Assembly: GCA_022844345.1 (NCBI GenBank)
Contig: JALHLU010000009.1
Coordinates: 124,001 to 188,000, forward strand
Origin: Hyphomonadaceae bacterium
GTDB lineage: Bacteria; Pseudomonadota; Alphaproteobacteria; Caulobacterales; Hyphomonadaceae
Direction of reading: 5' to 3'
DNA length: 64,000 nt
Shown here: positions 44,520-53,201 of the stretch, piece by piece
Layout: every line of letters starts with the position of its first letter
Numbering within the stretch: the stretch's first letter is position 1
The notes under the pieces: model-generated
Seen by the model: only the letters and a program-made list of their open reading frames with translations
The model's database searches: none
What the model was told of the DNA's origin: nothing
Program-made: the position numbers and the translations under genes

Positions 44520-45586
44520 GAGCCTCGCTCCGCCTTGATCGCCTCGATCGTGCGGCCGGCGAAACCATAGAAGATCGACACCATGGTCGACGCCACAGTG
44601 AGCAAGACGCCAAGTTCAATGAACAGGATGCCGAAATGCTGCCCCCAATGATGGGGCTTGTCCGGATCGCCCAGCAGGCCCGGCGGGATCATCGCCTCTA
44701 CCTGCGGCGTGAATAGAAAATCGTAGTCGAGGAAACCGCCGCCATTGACGAGGCAGACGATGCCGACGCCAGTGTACAGCACCACCCCGAAGGCCGAGAT
44801 CGAGCGCATGACGCCCGGACGAAACGCCTTCGTCGTCTCCCCCAGCCCGAAAATCATGGCGTGCAGGATGACCGCGACCGCCATGATCACGCCGGCCTGG
44901 AAGCCGCCTCCGGCCCCCAGATCGCCATGGAACTGCACATAGAGGGCAAACAGCACGATGAGGGGGATCAGCATCTTGGAGATCACCCGCAGCACGACAT
45001 GGTGGTCGCCCATCACGTCGACTGTAGGAGCTGTGTCGACCCGCGGCCCGAAGCCAAGCATCAGGGCGACCCCAACACAGGCCGCGAAGATCACGGTGGT
45101 CTCGCCCAGTGTGTCAAAGCCGCGATAGCTGGCAAGCACTGCAGTGACCACGTTTGGCGCACCAATGTCGCCATAGGTCGTTTCAAGATATATTCGACCG
45201 ACATGGCTGTTGGCTGGCGAGGCGGGATCGCCAAAATTGGGCAGCCCGCCCGCGGCATAGATCAGGACGCCTCCAACAACCAACACCAGAATCGCGGGGA
45301 CAACCTGAAGGCGCCAGTTGACCCGAACGACTTCGCCATGCGTCAGCAGAATTGCGCCAAGCAGGACGATTGTTGAAATCCCCGCGCCGACCACGGCTTC
45401 GGTGAAAGCGACGTCGGCCGCGTCCATCACCATGAGCCAGGCGGCTACGACGAAAGAGTAGACGCCCATCAACAGGATCGCTGCAAGCAGGCTTCGTGTG
45501 CGCACGACCGCCAGCGCAATCGCAAGAAGCATGAGCAGCAGGGCGACGTTCAGTGCGAAATTGGCGTCAAGAAAGGGCGTGGTCAT
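44516..45586 (-). CDS. mrpB: Fused MrpA C-terminal (DUF4040) and MrpB antiporter subunit
   Basis: A 356-residue protein joining three parts. About 1-85 is DUF4040 (MbhD-like; DAADVAFTEAVVGAGISTIV), which in MrpA is the C-terminal domain. About 95-180 is MbhE-like. About 190-350 is MnhB proper (FALYVQFHGDLGAGGGFQAG and LYTGVGIVCLVNGGGFLDYD). The MrpA C-terminus therefore persists as a fusion to MrpB although no full MrpA is encoded. Overlaps of four bases link it to mrpG and mrpC. Confidence 0.9.
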   Translation of the reverse strand: MTTPFLDANFALNVALLLMLLAIALAVVRTRSLLAAILLMGVYSFVVAAWLMVMDAADVAFTEAVVGAGISTIVLLGAILLTHGEVVRVNWRLQVVPAILVLVVGGVLIYAAGGLPNFGDPASPANSHVGRIYLETTYGDIGAPNVVTAVLASYRGFDTLGETTVIFAACVGVALMLGFGPRVDTAPTVDVMGDHHVVLRVISKMLIPLIVLFALYVQFHGDLGAGGGFQAGVIMAVAVILHAMIFGLGETTKAFRPGVMRSISAFGVVLYTGVGIVCLVNGGGFLDYDFLFTPQVEAMIPPGLLGDPDKPHHWGQHFGILFIELGVLLTVASTMVSIFYGFAGRTIEAIKAERGS

Positions 45587-45948
45587 GGCCGGCTCTCGCC
45601 CTTCGTCGCAGCCTCCGGCGAATCGTTCCCGCGCATGAACTCGAAGTTGCCGATGCGCGGTCGATGGCCGGAACTATAGGCTGCACTGGCCAGCGCATTC
45701 GAGGCTGTCGGCGTCGTCAGCATGACGAAGGCCCAAACAAAGAAGAGCTTCAGAGTGACGATGCCCGGTTCCGCCAGGAAGGCCATCCCCAGCAGCATCA
45801 GGGTGGCCCCGCCAGTGTCGGTGAGGCTGGCTGCGTGGATGCGTGTGTAGACGTCTGGAAATCGCAGAACGCCTACGGCTCCCATGATCGACCAGATGGC
45901 GCCGATTGCGACAAGCCCGCCGCCAACCCAGTGAAGCGCGTCAGCCAT
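45583..45948 (-). CDS. mrpG: Mrp-type antiporter subunit G
   Basis: A 121-residue, three-span protein. GLVAIGAIWSIMGAVGVLRF, then PDVYTRIHAASLTDTGGATL, are the MnhG/MrpG signature. The tail beyond residue 95 is polar. It overlaps mrpF by eight bases and mrpB by four. Confidence 0.94.
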   Translation of the reverse strand: MADALHWVGGGLVAIGAIWSIMGAVGVLRFPDVYTRIHAASLTDTGGATLMLLGMAFLAEPGIVTLKLFFVWAFVMLTTPTASNALASAAYSSGHRPRIGNFEFMRGNDSPEAATKGESRP

Positions 45949-46240
45949 TCTTGTGCTCCTTTTCTGGAGCGGCAGTCAGCGGACTTGCAAGTGTGCGATA
46001 GCGAAAGAATTTCATCAGAGCGATCGTCGCGACGAAGTTGATCAGCGCATAAACCAACGCGACATCGAGAAATGCCGGGCGGCCAAACAGAAACCCGATC
46101 AGCGCAATCAAGAGCACGGTCTTGGTGCCGATCGAATTGGCCGCAAGTATCCGGTCATAGTGCGAAGGCCCCACGATCGCGCGGACGATCATGAGCGCCA
46201 TGGCCACCACGAGGCCCGCAACTCCAGCCGCGACAAGCAT
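45941..46240 (-). CDS. mrpF: Mrp-type antiporter subunit F
   Basis: A 99-residue, three-span protein with the MrpF motif IVGPSHYDRILAANSIGTKT and a final LVYALINFVATIALMKFF. It starts three bases after the mrpE stop and overlaps mrpG by eight bases. Confidence 0.94.
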   Translation of the reverse strand: MLVAAGVAGLVVAMALMIVRAIVGPSHYDRILAANSIGTKTVLLIALIGFLFGRPAFLDVALVYALINFVATIALMKFFRYRTLASPLTAAPEKEHKNG

Positions 46241-46243
46241 GCC

Positions 46244-46744
46244 CTAGTCCCTGCCCTTGCCGCCGATATCGGCCGCCCGCGACGACCTGCGGTCCATGTC
46301 CGTGAAACTGTCTGCGCCCGCATTCTCGCGCACCAGCGCGTGCACCTTCAATACCTGTCCATCAACGTCAACCGTCACTGTTCCCGGCGTGAGCGTGATT
46401 GAGTTGGCGAACAAAGCCTTGCCAAGGCTCGTCCGTGTTCCCGTGCGTATCTCCATCATGGCTGGATCAATGCTCTGGCGAATGCCCACGATGCGGGTAA
46501 CGACAGCCAGGTTGGCCTTTATGATCTCGCCCAGTAGCCAGCCCGTGTACAGCATCAGCGGCAAGACGCGGAGATAGGGCGAACCATCGCGGTCCACCAC
46601 CTTCAGCCTTGCCGAAATCCACAGCGTTGCAAGAACGGCAATTACAGATAGCCCCAGGAAGAGTGGGGACGTCTCGCCGGACATGGCAAACCAGAACACG
46701 GCGAGCGCAGCAGCGAGACCAAATCCATACGTCATGAATCTCAT
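46244..46744 (-). CDS. mrpE: Mrp-type antiporter subunit E
   Basis: A 166-residue subunit E: two or three N-terminal membrane segments, WLLGEIIKANLAVVTRIVG, and the soluble domain with ANSITLTPGTVTVDVDGQ typical of MnhE. ATG 46744 follows GGCGGAGG; the frame to 46885 runs into text that is not family-like. It is the first gene of the nine-gene operon (E-F-G-B-C-D-D-x-D), so its promoter should lie in 46745-46939. Confidence 0.93.
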   Translation of the reverse strand: MRFMTYGFGLAAALAVFWFAMSGETSPLFLGLSVIAVLATLWISARLKVVDRDGSPYLRVLPLMLYTGWLLGEIIKANLAVVTRIVGIRQSIDPAMMEIRTGTRTSLGKALFANSITLTPGTVTVDVDGQVLKVHALVRENAGADSFTDMDRRSSRAADIGGKGRD

Positions 46745-46939
46745 GGTCACACGCCTCCGCCGCCAACGGCGCTGAATCCGATGCTCATTTGAGAATGGAC
46801 TTGAACGACTCCGGCGGAAAATTCCAGTAAAACCGGTTGGGCGCAGTCGATTTCCGGACGAGGTCCGCAAATGATCGCTCGTCACGCCTGCAGAGCGCCG
46901 GAAAAGCAGTATTCAGTCTCTGAATGTCAGGCGCGGAAC

Positions 46940-48133
46940 TTATGGCCGCCGGGCCAGCGAACGCAACTCGCGGCCAAAGCCTGTGGCCTCGTCGTCTTCC
47001 TCTCCACCCACAAGCTCGGGCGAGAAAGCGGAACTCAGCGACCAGTTCCAGTAACGCAGCACGGTCTGGGCCTTCGCCACGGCGATGGTCTCGTAGACTT
47101 CCGACACGCGCGTGAAGTCAGCCCCGTGATCGTCTCGGTGCAATGCCCGCCACAACAGGCGCAGGTAGGGCCGTTTCAGGCCGGTGGCCTTGCACAACAC
47201 GGCGAGGCCCTCTCCACCCACATCCTGGAAGATACGTTCAGCCGTGGTCGCCTTGATGCCGGACAAAGCGGCGATGTCCACGACAGCTTCGGGCGACAGC
47301 CCCCCGACAGAAGCAGCCTCAAGGGCCGCCTCCAGGCTTTCGTGGGGCGAGCGATCAATGGCCGACCGGTCGCGCTGGCGGCGCTCGATCACCTGAAGGG
47401 CCTTGCGCACCACGGGATCCGTTCCCTCGGCGGCATAGCGGAAGATGTCGCCGCACATGTCGATCAACAGCGTCCGCTCCGCCGAGAAGCGAAGCAGGAT
47501 CTGCCTGCGTTCGGCTGCGGCGGCCCACCAGAACATTGCAAGCGCATGTGCCGGGCGGACTTCCTCGCGGTTGATGAGCAGAGGCGGCAAGGCCGGCGCG
47601 TTGCGCGAGGCGCTTACCATTAGCTCGACGGCGCGGTCCGACAGCCGCGACTGCGAATTGTCCAGCAGGGCCTTCATCGCAACCGTGTCACCCGTTTCGG
47701 CTATCGCCGAGGCGACAGCGGGGCCGATGTCCCGGCGATTGGCGACGGCGACGCGATGCGGCGTGCTGCCGTGCGCCACGATGTGACTGAGATCGGCGTC
47801 ATCGAACGCGCGGTTATCGGCAAGGATCAGCTGCGCCACGTGCGGCACGTCCAGGGCGAGGAACCTGAGCAGGCGCTTGGGGGCCTGGGACATCTCCTGC
47901 AGGCGCCGCGCGCAAAGCTCACGCGCTGCGACATCGGACTCCAGCAGGATTTCAAGCAGCAGGTCGCCCGCGATGGCGCGATCCTGGATGTTCCCGCGCG
48001 AGGACGGCAAGGCGACCACGTCCATCAGCCGGCGAAGCAAGGAGCGGCGGGCAAAGCCATCCGGCTGGGCGAGCGCAAGTCCCTCACCGCCATTGGCGAC
48101 GCGAGCCTCGCCAAAGGTCGAACTATCCGACAT
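46940..48133 (-). CDS. DUF2336 domain protein
   Basis: A 397-residue soluble, helix-rich protein with HEAT-like character. LRFLALDVPHVAQLILADNR and LLDNSQSRLSDRAVELMV, then a C-terminal KAQTVLRYWNWSL, fit DUF2336. It shares this family with the partial gene at the window start. It lies 195 bases upstream of mrpE on the same strand, too far to assume co-transcription. Function is unknown. Confidence 0.82.
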   Translation of the reverse strand: MSDSSTFGEARVANGGEGLALAQPDGFARRSLLRRLMDVVALPSSRGNIQDRAIAGDLLLEILLESDVAARELCARRLQEMSQAPKRLLRFLALDVPHVAQLILADNRAFDDADLSHIVAHGSTPHRVAVANRRDIGPAVASAIAETGDTVAMKALLDNSQSRLSDRAVELMVSASRNAPALPPLLINREEVRPAHALAMFWWAAAAERRQILLRFSAERTLLIDMCGDIFRYAAEGTDPVVRKALQVIERRQRDRSAIDRSPHESLEAALEAASVGGLSPEAVVDIAALSGIKATTAERIFQDVGGEGLAVLCKATGLKRPYLRLLWRALHRDDHGADFTRVSEVYETIAVAKAQTVLRYWNWSLSSAFSPELVGGEEDDEATGFGRELRSLARRP

Positions 48134-48252
48134 GGAGCCCCTGTTCGCTGCAGCAAACAGAGTGGGCCCGATGCGGTTAACGGAGCCTCAACCTGCGACA
48201 CGTTCGCGAAAACATACCGTATACTCGGAACTCGCCCCGATCCGGCTCGGAA

Positions 48253-48708
48253 TCATTGGCCTGGGCGGGCGCGGCCGGGGTGGATCACGATCACTGCGAT
48301 CAGCGCGGCAAGCAGGCCCAGCAGCAGATAAAGCAGGCCCGACGGGTCGGTTTCGACCGTCGAAACGCCGCCGCCCTCGCCGATCGTATCCACCGGCACC
48401 GATATACCCTGGATCACCAGCTGCACGACCAGCGCGGCCAGAAACAGCATCACAATGAAGCCGAGGATGGCCCCCGCCCGGCGCGTGAATGGCGCCAGGA
48501 TCAACAAGCCCGCAAGAACCTCCAGCGCGCCCACCGCAAAGCGGCCCAGCGGCTCAAAGTAGGCGATGCCCGAGGTAGCCCGGAATACCTCGAAAAGGTG
48601 GTTCCTGGCCGGCGGCTGGGGCGCCAGCGTTTCCAGCGCCACCCAGAACAGCATGACCGCCAGGAACAAGCCCAGCACCCAGCTTCCCAACGTCCGCGCC
48701 TCACGCAT
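48253..48708 (-). CDS. DoxX-like membrane protein
   Basis: A 151-residue protein with four membrane segments. RNHLFEVFRATSGIAYFEPL and the later LEVLAGLLILAPFTRRAGAI resemble DoxX/SURF4-like proteins. Start 48708 follows GAGGGAG; the frame extends to 48765 without support. Between segments three and four is a polar loop with VDTIGEGGGVSTVETDPSG. The DoxX assignment is tentative. Confidence 0.65.
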   Translation of the reverse strand: MREARTLGSWVLGLFLAVMLFWVALETLAPQPPARNHLFEVFRATSGIAYFEPLGRFAVGALEVLAGLLILAPFTRRAGAILGFIVMLFLAALVVQLVIQGISVPVDTIGEGGGVSTVETDPSGLLYLLLGLLAALIAVIVIHPGRARPGQ

Positions 48709-48846
48709 CGTACGCTCCCTCACGACCACAGGGCCCACAATGGCCCAAAACCGGCAGGACGACAAACGCCCCGGTCAGGCGCAAGCAAAGGGCGCCGTCA
48801 TGACAACATGACGACGCCCTCCAAAGTCCTTGCCCTTACGTGGCCG

Positions 48847-49326
48847 TCAGGACGCCGGAAGGTACTCCTGCAACGACAGCCTGCCATCCCTGTTGCCATC
48901 CAGCCGCGTAAACGCTGCCTTGATCGCCTCAGGCGCGGCAGTCTTAAGGCCCGAGATCTCGACCTTCGGAGGCTCCGGCATGTCGACGCCGTCTGGGCCC
49001 GACCAGTTCATCCTGATCGTCGGCGGCGCAACGATCTTGGCGTATTTTTCTTCAGACAAGCCCTTGTCGCTGTTCGCATCGAGAATCTCGAACCCTCGCG
49101 TCAGCATAGCCGTCTGCCGAACCTGGTACTCAGCCAGGCTGACCTTGCCGTCCTTGTCGGTATCGATCTCGGCGAATTCATCCTTGCGGATGTCGTCGAG
49201 CAAGAACGTCAACGTGCGCGTCGTTGTGGCGCCGGCTTCATCGCCGGTCACCTCGCGCGTGCCGATGAACTTGAACTCCTGATGCGCCTGACCGGTCCGC
49301 GTCATGAGCCCAGCGATTACCCGCAT
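48847..49326 (-). CDS. EF-hand calcium-binding protein
   Basis: About 159 residues with three EF-hand-like loops: DTDKDGKVSLAEY (complete), DANSDKGLSEEKY (partly kept) and DGNRDGRLSLQEY (complete). No signal peptide is visible from ATG 49326, and no strong ribosome binding site; the open frame continues upstream to 49926 antisense to the MaoC gene, so the true start is uncertain. It is divergent from the MaoC gene, with a repeated palindrome between them. Confidence 0.7.
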   Translation of the reverse strand: MRVIAGLMTRTGQAHQEFKFIGTREVTGDEAGATTTRTLTFLLDDIRKDEFAEIDTDKDGKVSLAEYQVRQTAMLTRGFEILDANSDKGLSEEKYAKIVAPPTIRMNWSGPDGVDMPEPPKVEISGLKTAAPEAIKAAFTRLDGNRDGRLSLQEYLPAS

Positions 49327-49396
49327 GGACAGGACAGGGATTCCGTCCGGTCGTGGCAGGATCGTGGCGAGCGGCCGTGGAGGCCGCGCCCAATTC

Positions 49397-49429
49397 TGTC
49401 CGGACACGCCGTTTTCGGCGTCCGGACAC
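49397..49429. promoter_or_regulatory. Duplicated GTCCGGAC palindrome
   Basis: TGTCCGGACA (49397-49406) and GTCCGGACAC (49420-49429) lie 13 bases apart between the divergent EF-hand and MaoC genes. They can also pair with each other through GCCG-TTTT-CGGC to form one hairpin. This looks like a two-site operator or a structured leader; the binder is unknown. Confidence 0.45.
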
Positions 49430-49492
49430 GGCTTGCGCATTGATTTTCCTGCAATATGGTCGCGCTCAGGAATTGCGGGAGGATAATGCGCC

Positions 49493-49942
49493 ATGCGGCT
49501 TGTCAAGTTCGAGGACCTCGAATCGCTCGTCGGAACAGAGGTCGGCGTCTCGCCGTGGCACCAGATCACCCAGAGCCAAGTGAACAAGTTCGCCGAGGCG
49601 ACCGGCGACCACCAGTGGATCCATGTTGACGTCGAGCGCGCCACGAAGGAACTCGGCGGCCCCATTGCCCACGGGTATCTGACGCTGTCTCTGCTCCCTA
49701 TGTTGGCCGCCCAGATCATGCGCGTGGAGAACGTCGCGCGCGGCATCAATTTCGGCTGCAACAAGGTCCGCTTCACAAACATGGTTCCGGTGGGCTCAAA
49801 GGTGCGTCTGCGGCAGAAATGCCTGAAGGTCGAGGAACGCGCCGGCGGCAAGCAGATGATCATGGAAGCGACGATCGAAATCGAGGGCAAGGACCGCCCC
49901 GCCTGCGTCGCAGAAGCCATCAGCATCCTTTACGGGGCCTGA
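49493..49942 (+). CDS. MaoC family (R)-hydratase
   Basis: A 149-residue hot-dog-fold enzyme. The hydratase pair is Asp39/His44 in FAEATGDHQWIHVDVERA, followed by GGPIAHGYLTLSLLP and FGCNKVRFTNMVPVGSKVR. This pattern fits NodN/MaoC-type (R)-specific enoyl-CoA hydratases. It probably hydrates a 2-enoyl-CoA in the cytoplasm; chain length is unknown. Confidence 0.92.
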   Translation: MRLVKFEDLESLVGTEVGVSPWHQITQSQVNKFAEATGDHQWIHVDVERATKELGGPIAHGYLTLSLLPMLAAQIMRVENVARGINFGCNKVRFTNMVPVGSKVRLRQKCLKVEERAGGKQMIMEATIEIEGKDRPACVAEAISILYGA

Positions 49943-50249
49943 GACCAGACCTGCTCGCCGCGCAACTTCAGCCAACGCACTTTCTGGCTGCGTCAGTGAC
50001 AGCCATTCTGGCAGCGCCCGCCTGACTCGTTTGACGGTGCGCGGCTCACGTTTCGCGCCGGAGAGACTCGCCATTTGTGCAAAGCTCTGCACCACCGGGT
50101 GCTGAAACAATCTCGCCGAGCCCGCCGTGATCCCCCTTGCCGGGACTTAGGCCTCACCCGTGCGGGTTGCGGACATTTGGCCGAATCACGACATCAGAGT
50201 CGTGGCGCCAGGCGCTTTGAGGCTGGATCAAAGGCGACAGTGAAGAGTA
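49943..50249. other. Non-coding gap of 307 bases
   Basis: No supported gene. It holds one CACGAC/GTCGTG inverted repeat (50187-50204) about 45 bases before the oligopeptidase gene. I see no clear terminator with a T-run. An antisense frame crossing from the MaoC gene is not convincing. Confidence 0.5.
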
Positions 50250-52412
50250 ATGGCGAACAGTTCTGACAGTCCTCCCGGCCAGACCGTCCCGCGCGCGACG
50301 CCTCCGCGCGCGCGCCGCGACGAGCACGCCATCATCGAACAGCTCGAACGGTCGCGCCGCGATCCTTACGCGTGGCTGAAGGACGACAACTGGCGCGAAG
50401 TCATGCGCGACCCCTCGCGCCTGCGCTCAGACATCCGCCAGCATCTCGATGCCGAAAACGCGTACACCCGTGCCATGCTGGAGGAGCCCACTTCGGCGCT
50501 TCAAGACACGCTGTTCGAGGAGATGCGCGGCCGCATAAACGAGAATGACAGCACCGTCCCGGCCATTGATGGCGAATGGGCCTATTACCGCCGCTTCCGC
50601 GAAGGCGGCGAGTATCCGTTGTTCGCCCGCCGTCCGGCCGCTCACGCGTTCGACAGCGATCCAGCGCACGAGCAACTCCTGCTCGATGGCGACACCATGG
50701 CGAAGGACTGCGACTACTGGGACATCCGCAAGGTGTCCCACTCGCCGGATCATCGCCTCGTCGCCTATGCGATCGACGACAAGGGGTCGGAATTCTACAC
50801 CCTGCACATCGTCGAGGCGGCGACTGGCCGTGAACTTGAATCGATACCCGACACTTACGGCGAGTTCGTCTGGGGCGAGGACTCAGCATCGCTCTTCTGG
50901 GTGGCGCGCGACGAGAATGCCCGGCCCGTCGCCGTCTTCTGCCGTCGCCTTGGCCGCAGCGCGGATGAGTTGGTCTATCGGGAAGCTGATCCCGGCTTCT
51001 TCGTTGGCGTGCAAAAGAGCCAATCCCGCCGTTTCATCTTCGTCACCGCGAACGACCACACGACGACCGAGTGGCGCTTCCTGCGCACAGACACGACCGA
51101 CCTTGAACTGACGCTGGTCGCCCCACGCGAGCCCGGCGTAGACTACTCCGTCGTTGATTTCGACAACCGCTTCTGGATCAAATCCAACCGCAACGGCGCG
51201 GTGGACTTCGCGCTGGTCTCCGCCCCCCACGACATGCCGGCCGAAGAAAACTGGCGCGTCGAGACACCCCATCGCCCCGGCGTGCTGATTCTTGATATGG
51301 AGCCATTTGCAGACTTCATCGTCCGCATGGAACGCGAGAACGGCCTGCCGCGCATCGTCGTCCATGAACGCACGACCGGCGCCGAACACGCGATCGACTT
51401 TGACGAGCAGGCCTATTCGCTTGGGATGTCGAATGGTTATTTCTGGGACGCGCCATGGCTGCGCTTCGAATACTCATCGCCCACCACGCCGGCGCAGGTT
51501 TTCGACTACAACATGGCGACGCGAACACGCATCCTCCGCAAGACGCAGCAGGTTCCCTCTGGCCACAACCCGGCCGACTATATCGTCGAGCGGATCGACG
51601 CGCCCGGCTCCGGCGGCGCACAAGTGCCCGTCACGCTGCTGCGCCATCGCTCAACGCCGCTTGATGGCACGGCGCCGGTGCTGCTCTACGGCTATGGCTC
51701 CTACGGCATCACCATCCCTGCTGACTTCCGCACCGGCCGCCTCAGCCTCGTTGATCGCGGCTTCATCTACGCCATCGCAGACGTACGCGGTTCGATGGCC
51801 AAGGGCTATCAGTGGTATCTCGACGGGAAGCTCGACAAGAAGATCAACACCTTCACCGACTTCGTTGATGCAGGCCGGCATCTTGTCGCGCGGGGTTATA
51901 CGTCTCCCGGCCGCATTATCGGCATGGGCGGATCGGCAGGCGGTCTGCTGATGGGCGTCGCCGCCAACCTTGACCCAGAACTCTTCGGCGGCATCATCGC
52001 GGCGGTTCCCTTCGTCGACGTGCTTAACACCATGTCCGACGAAACGCTGCCGCTGACGCCCCCCGAATGGCCCGAATGGGGCAACCCGCTTATCGATCTT
52101 GTCGCCTACGACCAGATCGAGGCCTACTCGCCGTATGATCAGGTCGGGCTACGCAACTATCCACCCATGCTGATCACGGGCGGTCTGACTGACCCCCGCG
52201 TCACCTATTGGGAACCTGCAAAATGGGCGGCCCGCCTCCGCCATGAGGCGCCCGACGGCGGCCCCTACTTCCTCAAGATCAACATGGATGCCGGCCATGG
52301 CGGCGTCTCGGGACGATTCGCCAGCCTGCGCGAAACCGCGCTGGAGTTCGCCTTCGCGCTCGCATGCGTTGGTTCTGAAATCACGCCAAGCTGGCGCTCT
52401 GAAGCCCGATAG
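50250..52412 (+). CDS. ptrB: Oligopeptidase B-like S9 family peptidase
   Basis: A 720-residue serine peptidase with N-terminal beta-propeller and C-terminal alpha/beta-hydrolase. The triad reads Ser562 in GMGGSAGG, Asp648 in GLTDPRVTYWEP and His683 in NMDAGHGG; the spacing (86 and 35 residues) is close to that of E. coli oligopeptidase B. The entry text DPYAWLKDDNWREVM is also diagnostic. It cleaves short peptides, typically after basic residues. There is no signal peptide, so it is cytoplasmic. Confidence 0.94.
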   Translation: MANSSDSPPGQTVPRATPPRARRDEHAIIEQLERSRRDPYAWLKDDNWREVMRDPSRLRSDIRQHLDAENAYTRAMLEEPTSALQDTLFEEMRGRINENDSTVPAIDGEWAYYRRFREGGEYPLFARRPAAHAFDSDPAHEQLLLDGDTMAKDCDYWDIRKVSHSPDHRLVAYAIDDKGSEFYTLHIVEAATGRELESIPDTYGEFVWGEDSASLFWVARDENARPVAVFCRRLGRSADELVYREADPGFFVGVQKSQSRRFIFVTANDHTTTEWRFLRTDTTDLELTLVAPREPGVDYSVVDFDNRFWIKSNRNGAVDFALVSAPHDMPAEENWRVETPHRPGVLILDMEPFADFIVRMERENGLPRIVVHERTTGAEHAIDFDEQAYSLGMSNGYFWDAPWLRFEYSSPTTPAQVFDYNMATRTRILRKTQQVPSGHNPADYIVERIDAPGSGGAQVPVTLLRHRSTPLDGTAPVLLYGYGSYGITIPADFRTGRLSLVDRGFIYAIADVRGSMAKGYQWYLDGKLDKKINTFTDFVDAGRHLVARGYTSPGRIIGMGGSAGGLLMGVAANLDPELFGGIIAAVPFVDVLNTMSDETLPLTPPEWPEWGNPLIDLVAYDQIEAYSPYDQVGLRNYPPMLITGGLTDPRVTYWEPAKWAARLRHEAPDGGPYFLKINMDAGHGGVSGRFASLRETALEFAFALACVGSEITPSWRSEAR

Positions 52413-52434
52413 CAGCCCCTCGCGGGCGTGGGAG

Positions 52435-52449
52435 TGGACATACCGTCCA
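52435..52449. promoter_or_regulatory. Candidate TetR operator
   Basis: TGGAC-ATACC-GTCCA is an inverted repeat with five-base arms, 86 bases before the TetR gene start. TetR regulators commonly bind such sites in their own promoters. Binding is inferred. Confidence 0.4.
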
Positions 52450-52535
52450 TTCAGTGTTTCTTGATTCTCGGGACGCACCGGGGAGACCCGGCGTTGTGGT
52501 TATGGCCTGTTTCGGGGAAGGGCGCTCTGTTCGCG

Positions 52536-53201
52536 ATGGCTGATTCACCTTCAACCAGCGGTTCCAACGGCGCGGAGCCTTTGCGCATCTCCCGACCCAA
52601 GCCGCGCGTCAACAAGGAGTTGCGCAAAGCAGAATACCTACGCGCCGCTGCGCGGACCTTCCTCGCCAAGGGATCGGCGGCTTCGATGCAGGACATCGCC
52701 GACGCGGCCGGCGCACCCAAGCCAGTCTTTTACCGCATCTATCCCTCGCGCGCCGAACTCATTGATGCGCTATTCCAGCATGTCTACGACACCATCGTGA
52801 CGACGCAGCAGGGCAAATGGGATGGCTATGGCTGGGCGCTGCGTGTGCTCTATGCCGAAGCCAAACTGGATCCGGAGATATTCATCGTCGTGCTCAAGGT
52901 CTTCAACGGCGACCCCTCCCTGCAGGCCTGGCGCGAAAGGCTCTATGCGCTGATCCACGCTCAATCGACGCGCGGCTTCTTCAAGCCTTCGCCTGGCTCC
53001 CCCCCGGGAGCGGAGGAGCGCGCTATCCTCGCAGCCAAGTCGCTGAACTCGACATCGTTCGACACGCTTGTCGCCTGGCTTGAGGATACCGACGGTCTGT
53101 CGGACGAACAGCGCTTCACCTGGTGGGGCCGCATCATTCGCGAATGGCACAAGGCCACGCGCGAAGCCTACCGGCTCAACGGCCCCGAACAGCAGGGCTA
53201 G
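52536..53201 (+). CDS. TetR family transcriptional regulator
   Basis: A 221-residue protein. After a polar N-terminus, residues about 24-75 hold the TetR helix-turn-helix (RAAARTFLAKGSAASMQDIA, then APKPVFYRIYPSRAELIDAL). The ligand domain follows and is Trp-rich near its end (WWGRIIREWHKATREAY). Start ATG 52536 fits the family; the frame to 52428 covers the presumed promoter. Its TAG stop shares CTAG with the convergent FGE gene. The target is unknown; autoregulation is likely. Confidence 0.88.
   Translation: MADSPSTSGSNGAEPLRISRPKPRVNKELRKAEYLRAAARTFLAKGSAASMQDIADAAGAPKPVFYRIYPSRAELIDALFQHVYDTIVTTQQGKWDGYGWALRVLYAEAKLDPEIFIVVLKVFNGDPSLQAWRERLYALIHAQSTRGFFKPSPGSPPGAEERAILAAKSLNSTSFDTLVAWLEDTDGLSDEQRFTWWGRIIREWHKATREAYRLNGPEQQG

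Noticed and set aside
48256-49443. 395-codon plus-strand frame
   Set aside because: Antisense to the DoxX-like and EF-hand genes; the sequence is low in complexity, rich in Arg, Gln and His, without any domain.
49796-50110. Minus-strand frame across the end of the MaoC gene and the gap after it
   Set aside because: Much of it is the antisense of the MaoC gene, and the product has no recognisable motif.
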